Positions 40,366 through 49,968 of a stretch of DNA of 64,000 nucleotides are shown here, one piece after another. The stretch covers positions 1 through 64,000 of the forward strand of contig ONLL01000025.1 of the NCBI GenBank assembly GCA_900318685.1, read 5' to 3'. The notes under the pieces were generated by a model, which worked only from the letters and a program-made list of their open reading frames with translations, was not told the origin of the DNA and did no database searches. Source of the DNA: an uncultured Prevotellaceae bacterium. GTDB lineage: Bacteria > Bacteroidota > Bacteroidia > Bacteroidales > Bacteroidaceae. A program made the translations under genes and the position numbers. Position 1 is the first letter of the stretch. Each line of letters starts with the position of its first letter.

Positions 40366-41748
40366 TCATTTGTTCTTGACAATCTGTGCAGTGAAGGAGG
40401 CTTCCGATACGATATGGTCGCCCACAAAGACATAGCCGCGCATCGTAGAGATGCCGTGACGCAACGGTGCGATCATCTCCACCTTAAACAACAGTGTATC
40501 GCCAGGCACTACCTTCTGACGGAACTTCACACCATCGATTTTCAAGAAATACGTCGACCAACGCTCTGGCTCCTCAACACTGTTCAAGACCAGCAATCCT
40601 CCTACTTGTGCCATAGCCTCAATCTGGAGGACGCCAGGCATAACAGGCTCCTGGGGGAAATGTCCCTGGAAGAACGGCTCGTTGGCTGTGATGTTCTTCA
40701 CGCCGACGATGCTCATGGGACCAATCTCGATTACCTTGTCAACCAACTGCATGGGATAGCGGTGAGGCAGCAGTTCGCGGATGCGATTGACATCCATGAT
40801 GGGTGTCTCGTTAGGATCGTAGAAAGGAGCCTGAATCTCGTGCTTACGAATCTCCTTGCGCATCTCGCGCGCGAACCTATTATTAATAGTATGCCCAGGA
40901 CGCGTTGCCACGATGCGTCCCTTGATAGGACGTCCGATGAGAGCCATGTCGCCGATGACATCGAGCAGCTTATGACGCGTGCACTCGTTTTCCCACCTCA
41001 GAGGCTTGTGCTGAATGTATCCCAGCTCTGTGGCATCACGATGCTCCACATGCAGGAGGTCGGCCAGCATGTCAAGGCGTTCCTGCGAAGTCTGGCGCTC
41101 ATAGATCACGATGGCATTATCCATATCACCGCCCTTGATGAGGTTGGCCTGCAGCAACGGTTCGATGTCGCGCACAAAGACGAATGTGCGTGCAGGAGCT
41201 ATCTCATCACCATACTTATGGATATCGTCGAGCGTGGCAAACTGGCTGTTGATGAACTTCGATTCGAACGAGCACATCGTAGTCAGCGAGAACTCATCGT
41301 CAGGGAGAATAGTGATGCACGATCCGTTCTCCTCGTCCTTCACCTCAATCTTTTTGCGGATGACATACCAGTCCTTGGGAGCATTCTGCTCTTCGATGCC
41401 CACCTCACGAATCTTCTCCACATACTGATAGGCGGAGCCGTCAAGGATGGGGAACTCAGGACCACTGACCTGAATCAGACAGTTGTCGATGCCCAGAGCA
41501 TAAAGGGCAGAGAGGCCATGTTCAACTGTTGAGATACGCACATCTCCCTTACCCAGAACGGTACCACGCTGCGTGTCGACCACATTCTCAGCAACAGCAT
41601 CGATGGTGGGCATACCATCCAGGTCGATGCGCTGAATCTTGTAGCCGTGATTCTCAGGTGCGGGGTTGAACGTCACCGTCAGGCTCAGTCCTGTATGAAG
41701 GCCTTTCCCGCAAAGCGTGAAACTGCCTTTGAGTGTCTTTTGCTTCAT
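40366..41748 (-). CDS. lpxC/fabZ: Fused LpxC deacetylase / FabZ 3-hydroxyacyl-ACP dehydratase
   Basis: This 460-aa fusion combines two activities typical of Bacteroidetes. Residues 1 to about 310 are LpxC, the zinc-dependent deacetylase of lipid A synthesis, with VEHGLSAL and HKLLDVIGD carrying His/Asp ligands. Residues about 315-460 are FabZ, with HRYPMQLVDKV and GHFPQEPVMPGVLQIEAMAQ. The fusion links lipid A and fatty acid synthesis. It lies 1 bp after lpxD in the operon. Confidence 0.97.
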   Translation of the reverse strand: MKQKTLKGSFTLCGKGLHTGLSLTVTFNPAPENHGYKIQRIDLDGMPTIDAVAENVVDTQRGTVLGKGDVRISTVEHGLSALYALGIDNCLIQVSGPEFPILDGSAYQYVEKIREVGIEEQNAPKDWYVIRKKIEVKDEENGSCITILPDDEFSLTTMCSFESKFINSQFATLDDIHKYGDEIAPARTFVFVRDIEPLLQANLIKGGDMDNAIVIYERQTSQERLDMLADLLHVEHRDATELGYIQHKPLRWENECTRHKLLDVIGDMALIGRPIKGRIVATRPGHTINNRFAREMRKEIRKHEIQAPFYDPNETPIMDVNRIRELLPHRYPMQLVDKVIEIGPMSIVGVKNITANEPFFQGHFPQEPVMPGVLQIEAMAQVGGLLVLNSVEEPERWSTYFLKIDGVKFRQKVVPGDTLLFKVEMIAPLRHGISTMRGYVFVGDHIVSEASFTAQIVKNK

Positions 41749-41749
41749 T

Positions 41750-42784
41750 CTATTTTTGAGTTAATTCTTCTACTTTCTTTTTCAGTTCTCTCAGTTCCTT
41801 CGACATGTCGCCCATGCGCTTCCAATAGGCCACAGCCTTGAAGAATTCACGAGGATTCATGGCCGGCGAACCTATGAGTTCCTCGCCATTGCCCTTCGTA
41901 TCACTGATGACACCACACTGAGCGCCGACAAAGGTCTTGTCGGCCACATGGATATGGCCAGCAAAACCAGCCTGACCACCAACCATGCACCAGGCGCCAA
42001 TCTTGGTCGAGCCGGCCATGCCGACTTGAGCCGACATCACAGTATTCTCGCCAATCTCGCAATTGTGAGCCACCTGGATAAGGTTGTCGAGCTTCACACC
42101 CTTATGGATCACGGTCTGGCCCATCGTCGAGCGGTCGACACAGGTATTGGCTCCGATCTCCACATTGTCCTCGATGACCACAATGCCAATCTGAGGAATC
42201 TTGTTGTAGCCCTCTGTGTTGGGTGCAAAGCCAAAGCCATCGGCACCAATGACACTACCAGCATGAATAGTGACATGATTGCCCAAACGGCAGCCCTGAT
42301 AAATGGTCACATGTGGATAGAGCAAGCAGCTCTCGCCAAGCTTCACACCATCGCCAATGACGACATGGGGATAAACCTGGCAACCATCGCCTATCACGAC
42401 GCCATCGCCGATGCAAGCAAAGGCTCCGATGTAGACATCCTTGCCAATGGTGGCCGAGGGAGAGACGGAGGCTAGCGGATCGACACCCGTCTTACGAGGC
42501 TTCATTGAATCATAGAACTGCAGCAACCGAGCTACTGCCTCATAGGCATTCTTGACGCGAATGAGGGTGGCGCTGACAGGTCGTTCGAGCTCCAGGTCCT
42601 CGTTGACCAGCACAATGGTCGAACGGGTATCATAAAGAAAATGGGTGTACTTGGGGTTAGAGAGAAAGGAGATAGCCCCTTCCCTGCCCTCTTCAATTTT
42701 AGCGAACGAGTTGACGGCAGCATTTTCGTTGCCTTCAACTCGTCCGTCAATCATTTCGGCAATCTGCCTAGCTGTAAACTCCAT
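41750..42784 (-). CDS. lpxD: UDP-3-O-acylglucosamine N-acyltransferase LpxD
   Basis: LpxD adds the second acyl chain in lipid A synthesis. The 344-aa protein has an N-terminal uridine-binding domain, a hexapeptide beta helix ([21 protein letters not shown]), the active-site [11 protein letters not shown], and a C-terminal coiled coil ([12 protein letters not shown]). It heads the operon lpxD-lpxC/fabZ-lpxA-miaA-PBP1A-helicase, which has no gap above 10 bp. Confidence 0.96.
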   Translation of the reverse strand: MEFTARQIAEMIDGRVEGNENAAVNSFAKIEEGREGAISFLSNPKYTHFLYDTRSTIVLVNEDLELERPVSATLIRVKNAYEAVARLLQFYDSMKPRKTGVDPLASVSPSATIGKDVYIGAFACIGDGVVIGDGCQVYPHVVIGDGVKLGESCLLYPHVTIYQGCRLGNHVTIHAGSVIGADGFGFAPNTEGYNKIPQIGIVVIEDNVEIGANTCVDRSTMGQTVIHKGVKLDNLIQVAHNCEIGENTVMSAQVGMAGSTKIGAWCMVGGQAGFAGHIHVADKTFVGAQCGVISDTKGNGEELIGSPAMNPREFFKAVAYWKRMGDMSKELRELKKKVEELTQK

Positions 42785-42813
42785 ATAAAGTTGTCAGTTT
42801 TCAATAATTTGTG

Positions 42814-42821
42814 CAAAGGTA
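42814..42821 (-). promoter_or_regulatory. Bacteroidetes -7 box for the lpxD operon
   Basis: CAAAGGTA reads TACCTTTG on the minus strand, 30 bp before lpxD. Confidence 0.75.
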
Positions 42822-42881
42822 CACATTTTTATTGAAACAGCCATAACAATGCCGATATTTTCTATTTTTTTATAGATTTCA

Positions 42882-44147
42882 CTATCCTCCAAAATTATCA
42901 TACATGATACTTTCGGGATCAACACCCAGGGAGTCGAGCATCGACACGACTGCTGCGGACATAGGTCCAGGGCCGCACATGTAGTACTCCACATCCTCAG
43001 GAGCCTCGTGGTCCTTCAGGTAGGTATTCAGCATGACCTGATGCACGAATCCGGGAGTGTACTTCACGCCAGCAGCATCAGCTGCAGGATCAGGACGGTC
43101 GAGGGCAAGGTGGAAGTGGAAGTTGTCGAACTCCTTCTCCAGACCCAGGAAATCGTCGAGATAGAACACCTCGTTGAGAGCACGGGCTCCGTAGAAATAG
43201 TGCATCTCACGGTCACGCGTCTGCAACGTCTTCGTCATATGCATAATCTGCGCACGAAGTGGAGCCATACCGGCACCGCCACCTACCCAGATCATCTCCT
43301 TCTTCGAGTCGAAGTGAGGATGGAAGTCGCCGAAGGGACCACTCATAATGACCTTGTCGCCTGGCTTCAACGAGAAGATGTAGCTTGAAGCGATACCTGG
43401 ATTGACCTCCATGAATCCGCTCTTGTCGGGTTTGAAAGGAGGTGTGGCAATACGCACGGTGAGCATAAACACATCGCCCTCGGCAGGATAGTTGGCCATT
43501 GAGTATGCACGGATGGTGGGCTCAGGATTCTTACACTTCAGGTCGAACATCTTGAAGCGCTCCCATGATGGAACATACTCAGCGCCAATGAGCTGACGGT
43601 CGTAGTCGTTGTAATCGATGCAGTCGAACGCAGGAATCTTGATCTGAGCATACGAACCGGGGATGAAGTCCATGTGCTCGCCTGCAGGAAGCTGCACCTT
43701 GAACTCCTTGATGAACGTAGCGACGTTCTTATTGCTGATGACTGTGCATTCATACTCCTTCACGCCAAGGATAGACTCGTCGACATGTATCTTCAAGTCG
43801 CCCTTCACCTTGCACTGGCATCCCAGACGCCAGTGGTCCTTGATCTGCTTACGAGTGAAATGGGGCTTCTCTGAGTCGAGGATTTCTCCCCCACCCTCCA
43901 AGACCTGCACCTTGCACTGTCCGCATGAGGCCTTTCCGCCACAGGCAGAGGGCAGGAAGATGCCGTTCTCGTTGAGCGTAGCCATCAAGTTGTTACCCTG
44001 TGGCACATTAAGCACCTTATCACCATTGACAACGATGTTCACATTGCCCGACGGCGAGAGGTATTTCTTGGCCACGAGCAGGATGATGACGATAGCGATG
44101 ATCGTCACGAGGAACACTAATATGCTGTATAGAATGAATTCTGCCAT
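42882..44147 (-). CDS. nqrF: Na+-NQR subunit F (NADH dehydrogenase, FAD and 2Fe-2S)
   Basis: NqrF takes electrons from NADH into the sodium pump. The 421-aa protein has an N-terminal membrane span (4-26), a ferredoxin domain with 2Fe-2S ligands C69, C75, C78 and C110, then FAD-binding RAYSMANYP and NAD-binding GGAGMAPLR segments. It is the last gene of nqrABCDEF, 6 bp after nqrE. No clear terminator follows before the lpxD promoter. Confidence 0.97.
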   Translation of the reverse strand: MAEFILYSILVFLVTIIAIVIILLVAKKYLSPSGNVNIVVNGDKVLNVPQGNNLMATLNENGIFLPSACGGKASCGQCKVQVLEGGGEILDSEKPHFTRKQIKDHWRLGCQCKVKGDLKIHVDESILGVKEYECTVISNKNVATFIKEFKVQLPAGEHMDFIPGSYAQIKIPAFDCIDYNDYDRQLIGAEYVPSWERFKMFDLKCKNPEPTIRAYSMANYPAEGDVFMLTVRIATPPFKPDKSGFMEVNPGIASSYIFSLKPGDKVIMSGPFGDFHPHFDSKKEMIWVGGGAGMAPLRAQIMHMTKTLQTRDREMHYFYGARALNEVFYLDDFLGLEKEFDNFHFHLALDRPDPAADAAGVKYTPGFVHQVMLNTYLKDHEAPEDVEYYMCGPGPMSAAVVSMLDSLGVDPESIMYDNFGG

Positions 44148-44153
44148 AATCCT

Positions 44154-44780
44154 TTAGATGTTAAGTCCTGAGAAGCACATCATAGCCATAGCCATGAGTC
44201 CCACGGTGATAAATGTTATTCCCAATCCCTGAAGGGGCTTAGGCACGTCACAATACTGCATTTTCTCGCGGATAGCTCCCAGCGATACGATGGCGAGCGT
44301 CCATCCTATGCCTGAGCCGATGGCGAACACCATTGCATCCCAGACGCTGGTGATGGCCTGCGTATTGGAGGGATCAAGCAGAATGCGCTGCTGCATGAAA
44401 AGCGAAGCTCCCATGATGGCGCAGTTCACGGCGATGAGCGGCAGGAAGATGCCCAGTGCTGCATAGAGCGATGGTGAGTACTTCTCGACCACCATCTCCA
44501 CGAGCTGCACGATACCTGCGATGACAGCGATGAAGAGTATGAAGCTGAGGTAGCTGAGGTCGACGCCCTCAATGAGACAGTCGGGTCCCAGTACCTTTGT
44601 CTGCAGCAGATAGTCGACGGGAACGGTGACGAAGAGTACGAACGTCACGGCGAGTCCCAGACCAAGGGATGTCTTCACCGTCTTCGACACAGCCAGATAG
44701 GAGCACATGCCGAGGAAGAAGGCAAAGATCATGTTGTCGACGAATATCGACCTGAAGAATAGACTTATTACGTGTTCCAT
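44154..44780 (-). CDS. nqrE: Na+-NQR subunit E
   Basis: NqrE is a multi-span membrane subunit of the Na+-translocating NADH:quinone oxidoreductase. The 208-aa protein shows the [13 protein letters not shown] region and a mirrored half [18 protein letters not shown], homologous to NqrD. It lies between nqrD (3 bp) and nqrF (6 bp). Confidence 0.97.
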   Translation of the reverse strand: MEHVISLFFRSIFVDNMIFAFFLGMCSYLAVSKTVKTSLGLGLAVTFVLFVTVPVDYLLQTKVLGPDCLIEGVDLSYLSFILFIAVIAGIVQLVEMVVEKYSPSLYAALGIFLPLIAVNCAIMGASLFMQQRILLDPSNTQAITSVWDAMVFAIGSGIGWTLAIVSLGAIREKMQYCDVPKPLQGLGITFITVGLMAMAMMCFSGLNI

Positions 44781-44783
44781 AAC

Positions 44784-45407
44784 TTATTTCTCCTTATAAA
44801 AGTAAGCACGATGTACCCAAATCACAATTCCCACGAGGATCAGTGCCATAGCCGGCATCGTCATCATGCCATTGTTGATATAGCCAGCCTCATAGGCTCC
44901 GTCAGGAATAATCTGGAAGCCCAGCAGCGAGCCGCGTCCGAAGAACTCGCGCACGCCACCCACGATGACGAGGATCATGGCGTAGCCCAAGCCATTGCCA
45001 ATACCGTCGAGGAACGAGGGCCAAGGCTTGTTCTGCATGGCGAAAGCCTCCAGACGTCCCATCAGGATACAGTTGGTGATGATGAGTCCGACATAGACGG
45101 AGAGCTGCACGCTGACATCATAGACAAATGCCTTGAGCACCTGCGAGACGATAGTCACCAGCGCTGCCACCACCACGAGCTGCACAACGATACGTATGCG
45201 ATTGGGGATGGTGTTGCGAAGGATGGATATAATCACATTGGCAAAGGCAGTGATCACCGTCACGGCGAGGCCCATCACGATGGCGGGCTTCAGCTGACTG
45301 GTGACTGCCAAGGCCGAGCAAATGCCCAGTACTTGAACTAATATCGGATGATCGAGGTTCAGCGGATTGGTCAGAGCCTCTTTGTTCTGTTTGCTAAATA
45401 GTGCCAT
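44784..45407 (-). CDS. nqrD: Na+-NQR subunit D
   Basis: NqrD is a 207-aa six-span membrane subunit. LGICSALAVTSQLKPA near the N-terminus carries the conserved Cys that, with NqrE, holds an iron centre in the membrane. YAMILVIVGGVREFFGRGS is the paired half. It follows nqrC after 3 bp. Confidence 0.97.
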   Translation of the reverse strand: MALFSKQNKEALTNPLNLDHPILVQVLGICSALAVTSQLKPAIVMGLAVTVITAFANVIISILRNTIPNRIRIVVQLVVVAALVTIVSQVLKAFVYDVSVQLSVYVGLIITNCILMGRLEAFAMQNKPWPSFLDGIGNGLGYAMILVIVGGVREFFGRGSLLGFQIIPDGAYEAGYINNGMMTMPAMALILVGIVIWVHRAYFYKEK

Positions 45408-45410
45408 AGT

Positions 45411-46133
45411 TTACTCCTCCATAGCTTTAATTTCAGGTTTTGAGCAGCAGTCTTCTGACTTGTCACCAGCGCAGCACGAATCAGCTTTTTCCGATTCGCA
45501 GCAGTCGGCTTTCGATGCATTCAGATACTTTTGCGCAGCAGCCTTCAGTCCTTGCTTAATCATGTCGTTCACGCCATTGCTGGTCAGCGTGGCACCAGTC
45601 ACGCAGTCCACCTGAGTCGTCGGGTCTTCCACGTTCTTCACCACAGCAAGGGCCACTTCACCATTGGCAAAGACCTTCTTGCCAATAAACTTCTCCTGCC
45701 AGGCCTGCGAGTCCTTGATTTCTGCTCCCAAGCCAGCCGTCTCACTCTCGTGGTTGAAATAAGCGCCAAAGACGGTAGGCTCCTCTTCGCCATGAATGGC
45801 CAGATAACCACTGATGCCGCCCCAGAGTCCCATGCCCTTTAGGCCGAACACCATGATTTCCTCGCCATCGACAAGGCAGGCATAGGCTTTCTGCCCATCA
45901 ACGTCGGTCTCTGCCTTCACCACCTCAGCATACTTGGCTTCTGCCTCAGTATCGTTCAGGCCACGGATATTGAGCGAGTAGAGAATCTGTTTCTTCACGT
46001 CGAGTGCCACGTTAGCCTCCTGCTTCGCCTTCAACGACGAAGAAACGAAAGCCAGCAGGAAGGCCACGATAATGACCAGGATCGTACTATAAATGATTAT
46101 GTACGCATTTGAGTTTGTATTCAGCTTGCTCAT
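45411..46133 (-). CDS. nqrC: Na+-NQR subunit C with Cys-rich C-terminal tail
   Basis: NqrC carries a covalent FMN on the threonine of the TGATLTSNGV motif (about 196-205) and has one N-terminal span (about 12-30). The 240-aa length is normal, but the last 35 residues form an acidic, Cys-rich tail with three Cys-Cys pairs (DCCESEK, DSCCAGDK, EDCCSKPE), not part of the usual subunit. It overlaps nqrB by 4 bp. The tail may bind metal. Confidence 0.95.
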   Translation of the reverse strand: MSKLNTNSNAYIIIYSTILVIIVAFLLAFVSSSLKAKQEANVALDVKKQILYSLNIRGLNDTEAEAKYAEVVKAETDVDGQKAYACLVDGEEIMVFGLKGMGLWGGISGYLAIHGEEEPTVFGAYFNHESETAGLGAEIKDSQAWQEKFIGKKVFANGEVALAVVKNVEDPTTQVDCVTGATLTSNGVNDMIKQGLKAAAQKYLNASKADCCESEKADSCCAGDKSEDCCSKPEIKAMEE

Positions 46134-47299
46134 TTTGTACCTCCTCTCTTCATTCGTTTTGAGATATTACGCTCCACCACGAAATGGTCGATCGTGGGAG
46201 CAAACATATTCATCAGCAGGATGGCCAGCATCATGCCTTCAGGATAGCCTGGGTTCATCACGCGGATGACGATGGCCATCACGCCGATGAGCAGGCCGTA
46301 GATCCACTTACCCGTCTCAGTACGTGCTGAAGTCACAGGATCAGTGGCCATGAACACGGCACCAAAGGCAAAGCCGCCCAGCACCAGATGCTCGTACCAG
46401 GGGATGACGGTCGAGCCAGTGGCAGTGAAGATCAGCGCCATGAGCGTACCTCCTACGAAGACGCTCAGCATGGTCTTCCACGAAGCAATGCCCGTGATAA
46501 GCAGCAGGCAGGCTCCAAGTGCGATGGCGATGACTGAAGTCTCACCGATAGAGCCAGGAATGAAGCCGCAGATCATGTCGCAGAGACTTGTTCCTGCATC
46601 CACAGGATTAATGCCCTGCCCCACTTCAGCCAGCGGTGTTGCCTGTGTGAAACCATCGACGAGATTGTTTCCAAGGCCAAATATCGTCTCATCGGCTACC
46701 CAAACCTTGTCACCGCTCATCATTGAGGGATAAGCGAAGAAGAGGAAAGCACGGCAGATGAGTGCCGGGTTGAAGATGTTCATACCTGTTCCGCCGAAGA
46801 TTTCCTTGCCGATGATCACTGCAAAGGCGACTGCAATGGCAAGTATCCACAACGGGCAGTTCACAGGGATGATCATCGGAATGAGGATACCGCTGACGAG
46901 GAAGCCCTCCTGTATCTCCTCACCCTTCCACTGAGCCCATGCAAACTCGATGCCCAGTCCTACGATGTAGCTGACCAGAATCTTAGGCAGGACAGCCAGG
47001 AATCCAAATAGGAAGATGCTCAGAAAGCTGGCATCGGCAAGCGTTCCGGCTGCCAGATAGTTCTGATAGCCAACGTTATACATACCGAAGAGCAGTGCAG
47101 GCATCAGTGCCAGCACCACCATGCTCATGATGCGCTTCGAGTCGATGGCGTCGTGAATGTGCACCCCGTTCTTAGCCGTTTTATTCGGCACGTAGAGGAA
47201 CGTCTCGAAACCGTCGAAAAGACTGTGGAAAGCATGCAGCTTGCCATCCTTCTCGAAGTTCGGCTTTATCTTGTTCAAGTAATTTCTTAGTGCGCTCAT
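46130..47299 (-). CDS. nqrB: Na+-NQR subunit B
   Basis: NqrB is the main membrane subunit with covalent FMN. The 389-aa protein has about ten spans, and the flavinylation-like motif GFTQATPLAEV is visible after the central loop. It lies 6 bp after nqrA and overlaps nqrC by 4 bp. Confidence 0.97.
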   Translation of the reverse strand: MSALRNYLNKIKPNFEKDGKLHAFHSLFDGFETFLYVPNKTAKNGVHIHDAIDSKRIMSMVVLALMPALLFGMYNVGYQNYLAAGTLADASFLSIFLFGFLAVLPKILVSYIVGLGIEFAWAQWKGEEIQEGFLVSGILIPMIIPVNCPLWILAIAVAFAVIIGKEIFGGTGMNIFNPALICRAFLFFAYPSMMSGDKVWVADETIFGLGNNLVDGFTQATPLAEVGQGINPVDAGTSLCDMICGFIPGSIGETSVIAIALGACLLLITGIASWKTMLSVFVGGTLMALIFTATGSTVIPWYEHLVLGGFAFGAVFMATDPVTSARTETGKWIYGLLIGVMAIVIRVMNPGYPEGMMLAILLMNMFAPTIDHFVVERNISKRMKRGGTK

Positions 47300-47305
47300 A
47301 GTCGT

Positions 47306-48652
47306 TTATGCGTTTTCTTTACGTAAGTTATTCAGTCCTTCACGCACAATGCGCTGCAGCTCCAGCTTCGACGAGTCGACAAACTCCGCCAGGGCAAAGT
47401 CCTCAGGACTCACCTCGTAGATGCCCAGCTGTTCCATCTTGTCAATATCGCCAGTGATGATGGCCTTGATGAGATACTCGCCATAGATATCCATCGGCAG
47501 CACACGATCGTACTCGCCGCTCATAATCATATGGCGCTCACCGCCTTTCACACGGGCATCCAGAGCATATTCGCGCTTACGGCCCTGCAGCCAGGAGAAG
47601 TAGCTGCGATTGACGGAGAACTGCTTCAGGCGAGGCATGATCCAGCCAGCCAGCTCATCGGCATCGTCGCCTTCAGGAATCACGGTGATCTCGCTCGAAT
47701 GAGCACCCAGGTAGCCGTCCTTCGACGTCTGACATCCAGTCAGCACATTGCCGTTGATGATACGCACGTGATGGTCGGCATCATAGCTGTTCGACAGCAG
47801 TGTCTGCAGCTCCTCGCCGACGATCATCTCCACAAGGCACGGATTCTTCACTTCGCTTCCGCAGAAGGCCACCAATCGACGCAGGTCAACATGACCCGTA
47901 TTCATCAGGCGGCCGATGAAGAGCACAACCGTAGGATCACCGATGGTCCACACCACCTCACCCTTGTTCACTGGATCAAGATGGTTCACCTGTACACCGA
48001 CATTGCCTGCAGGACAGGGACCGTCGAACACGGTGACCTCGGCATCCTTCATCGACTCCAGGACCGACCCAGGGCCAATGCCCAGATAGACCTTGGCAAT
48101 CTTCGACAGAGCAGTGATGCCTGCCTGGAAGTCCTGCTCCTGTCCTTTCACCTCAGTCTCGAAGTCACAGGCCAGGGGCTTGTCGCGAAGAGCAGAGACG
48201 AAGATGGATTTAGGAAGTACAGAAGGATTGGTAGAGACGGCATAGGGCAACTGGTTGATATATCCGAAGATACCAGCCTCCAACAATGCATCGACCACAG
48301 CCTTGCCATCAAGCTTCGACAGGTCTTTACGGCCGAAGTCTACATACGCTTGCTCCTTGTCGGCTTCCACCTTCACGCAGAGCACCTTTCTACGTTCACC
48401 ACGCTCGACAGCCGTCACGCGGCCGCTCACTGGCGAGGCAAACTTCACCTCGGGATACTGCTTGTTCACGAACAAGGCATCCCCCGCCCGGACAGTATCG
48501 CCTTCCTTGACCAAGACCTTCGGAGTCACTCCTTCGAAGTCATCGGGCACAAGTGCATACTTGCCGCTCGACTTCAGCATGAGCCGCTCGTCCGAGGCCT
48601 TCCCCTGAAGACGGATGTCCAAGCCTTTGTGTAGCTTAACAAAATTTGCCAT
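47306..48652 (-). CDS. nqrA: Na+-NQR subunit A
   Basis: NqrA is the cytoplasmic, membrane-associated subunit linked to quinone binding. The 448-aa protein starts FVKLHKGLDIRLQGKA and contains the FASPVSGRVTAVERGERRK region typical of the N-terminal lipoyl-like domain. It heads nqrABCDEF, under a TATCTTTG box at 48691-48698. Confidence 0.97.
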   Translation of the reverse strand: MANFVKLHKGLDIRLQGKASDERLMLKSSGKYALVPDDFEGVTPKVLVKEGDTVRAGDALFVNKQYPEVKFASPVSGRVTAVERGERRKVLCVKVEADKEQAYVDFGRKDLSKLDGKAVVDALLEAGIFGYINQLPYAVSTNPSVLPKSIFVSALRDKPLACDFETEVKGQEQDFQAGITALSKIAKVYLGIGPGSVLESMKDAEVTVFDGPCPAGNVGVQVNHLDPVNKGEVVWTIGDPTVVLFIGRLMNTGHVDLRRLVAFCGSEVKNPCLVEMIVGEELQTLLSNSYDADHHVRIINGNVLTGCQTSKDGYLGAHSSEITVIPEGDDADELAGWIMPRLKQFSVNRSYFSWLQGRKREYALDARVKGGERHMIMSGEYDRVLPMDIYGEYLIKAIITGDIDKMEQLGIYEVSPEDFALAEFVDSSKLELQRIVREGLNNLRKENA

Positions 48653-48665
48653 ATAATAATTGTTT

Positions 48666-48678
48666 GTGAATGATTCAC
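48666..48678. promoter_or_regulatory. Palindrome in the nqrA leader
   Basis: GTGAATGATTCAC is a 13-bp palindrome between the nqrA -7 box and ATG. Possible operator or leader hairpin. Confidence 0.4.
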
Positions 48679-48690
48679 GCTAATCGACTG

Positions 48691-48698
48691 CAAAGATA
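48691..48698 (-). promoter_or_regulatory. Bacteroidetes -7 box for the nqr operon
   Basis: CAAAGATA reads TATCTTTG on the minus strand, 39 bp before nqrA. Confidence 0.7.
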
Positions 48699-48746
48699 CG
48701 AAAAAAACTGTTAATACGGAAAGAAAAACAGAAAATAATTAATCAG

Positions 48747-49041
48747 GCCCGTCCCAGACGTTCATATCGCCCGTCCCAGACGTTCATCCAGCCCCTTTCG
48801 CGACCTTTGTCCCGTCCGTCCAGGATGAACGAGTGCTCCGTCCGCGATGAGCGTCCCGTCCGTCCGTAATGAGCGAGTGCTCCGTCCGCGATGAGCGTCC
48901 CGTCCGTCCGTAATGAGCGAGCGCTCCGTCCGCAACGAGCGAGCCCACCGTCCGCAACGAGCGAGCCCACCGTCCGCAACGAGCGAGCGCACCGTCCGTA
49001 ACGAGCGAGCCCACCGTCCGTAACGAGCAAGCCGTCCGTCG
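48747..49041. repeat. 22-bp minisatellite, about ten units
   Basis: From 48823 the sequence repeats every 22 bp through 49020, with a partial tenth unit to 49041. Each unit ends CCGTCCG and most contain GAGCGAG. Two forms alternate in the first half (units at 48845/48889 identical, and 48867 near-identical to 48911), while later units are nearly uniform. Upstream, 48747-48765 and 48769-48787 are an identical 19-bp pair, also offset by 22 bp. Confidence 0.9.
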
Positions 49042-49053
49042 TAACCATCGCGC

Positions 49054-49167
49054 AGCCGCTCCCCTCCCATGCAGGGGAGGGGCAGGGGTGGGGTCGGTAA
49101 CTTCTTCGTCGACAGGATAATACAGACCCCACCCCTAACCCCTCCCCTTGAAGGGAGGGGAGCGGCT
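49054..49167. mobile_element. MITE-like inverted-repeat element
   Basis: A 15-bp arm AGCCGCTCCCCTCCC (49054-49068) is a perfect inverted repeat of 49153-49167. A second arm pair, AGGGGTGGGGTC-type (49073-49095) with GACCCCACCCCT-type (49125-49148), lies inside. The loop of about 29 bp is not GC-rich. There is no coding capacity, so this fits a non-autonomous miniature element or a long-hairpin repeat. Confidence 0.7.
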
Positions 49168-49251
49168 AGCGCTTGAGAGTTTAACCATGAAAATAGTGCG
49201 ACTGGGAGAAAAGAACACAAAGGCTAGCGCATGAGAAATCAACCATAAAAA
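49164..49251. repeat. 30-bp imperfect direct repeat
   Basis: GGCTAGCGC-initiated copies at 49164-49193 and 49222-49251 share 25 of 30 positions and sit at the right end of the MITE-like element. Confidence 0.75.
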
Positions 49252-49297
49252 AGAGCTGCCTTCACTTACTTTCATAATTTTCTGATTTTAGGTTTTA

Positions 49298-49822
49298 CCT
49301 CTACTTTCTTTCTGATTTTCGACTGCAAAGACACTAATTTTAAATGAATTATGCAAATATTGTGATCTGTTTTTACCTCTACTTTACTTCTACTTATCCT
49401 CTACTTTACTTCTACCTATCCTCTACCTATCCTCGCTTCATCCATAAATCGTGTCCCCTACCCGATTCACACATACCCTTACTACTACTCTCCGACTCGT
49501 TTTGCAGCATTAAACGAACTGCCAAGAATATGGTTTACTCAAAAATTCTCTAGAGAATTTCGTCGTTAGAACGGTACTTATGGGCACTAACCCGTAAGGT
49601 AAAGCCAAAATTCTCTAGAGAATTTTCAGGCAACTCATATACTTCGCGGCAGAAAGCATACCGTTTTGTCTGGTTCACCCCTACTGGCAGGAAGGTAGGG
49701 ATTTGTAGGGGTTTGGTAGAAGATGAGTAGAGGATTAGTAGAAGATAAGTAGAGGTTTAGTAGAGGAAGATTTGATAGTTATCTTACTAGATATCTGGAA
49801 TATAACGTATATTTAGTAGAGG
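49298..49822. repeat. Opposed arrays of CCTCTAC around twin palindromes
   Basis: CCTCTAC starts at 49298, 49376, 49398 and 49420; the reverse form GTAGAGG starts at 49727, 49749, 49760 and 49816. Spacing inside arrays is 22 or 11 bp. Between them are two near-identical palindromes centred on TCTAGA (49543-49560 and 49607-49626). No gene is present. Confidence 0.85.
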
Positions 49823-49920
49823 TAAATCATCAAAATTAAAAATAGAATAGAAAATTGTGATTAAAAGACAGATGAGGAATCCATAAAATTGAAGATAGCT
49901 TGCGAAATTTCAAGAATTCT

Positions 49921-49952
49921 TTTGGTGAATTGTCTACTTATTTGTATCTTTG
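49921..49952 (+). promoter_or_regulatory. Promoter of the HU-like gene
   Basis: TTTG (49921-49924), a 20-bp spacer and TATCTTTG (49945-49952) match the Bacteroidetes consensus. TAGGAG just before the ATG may act as a ribosome binding site. Confidence 0.8.
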
Positions 49953-49968
49953 CCGAAAAATAGGAGCG

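Noticed and set aside
48823..49020. CRISPR array
   Set aside because: Units are contiguous without unique spacers, and no cas gene is present. The palindrome array at 21463-22375 also lacks identical repeats.
48743..49220. Overlapping minus-strand frames of 76-152 codons with repeated LVADG and SLRT segments
   Set aside because: The 22-bp unit has no stop in any frame, so several frames stay open together; a minisatellite explains this better than a repeat protein.
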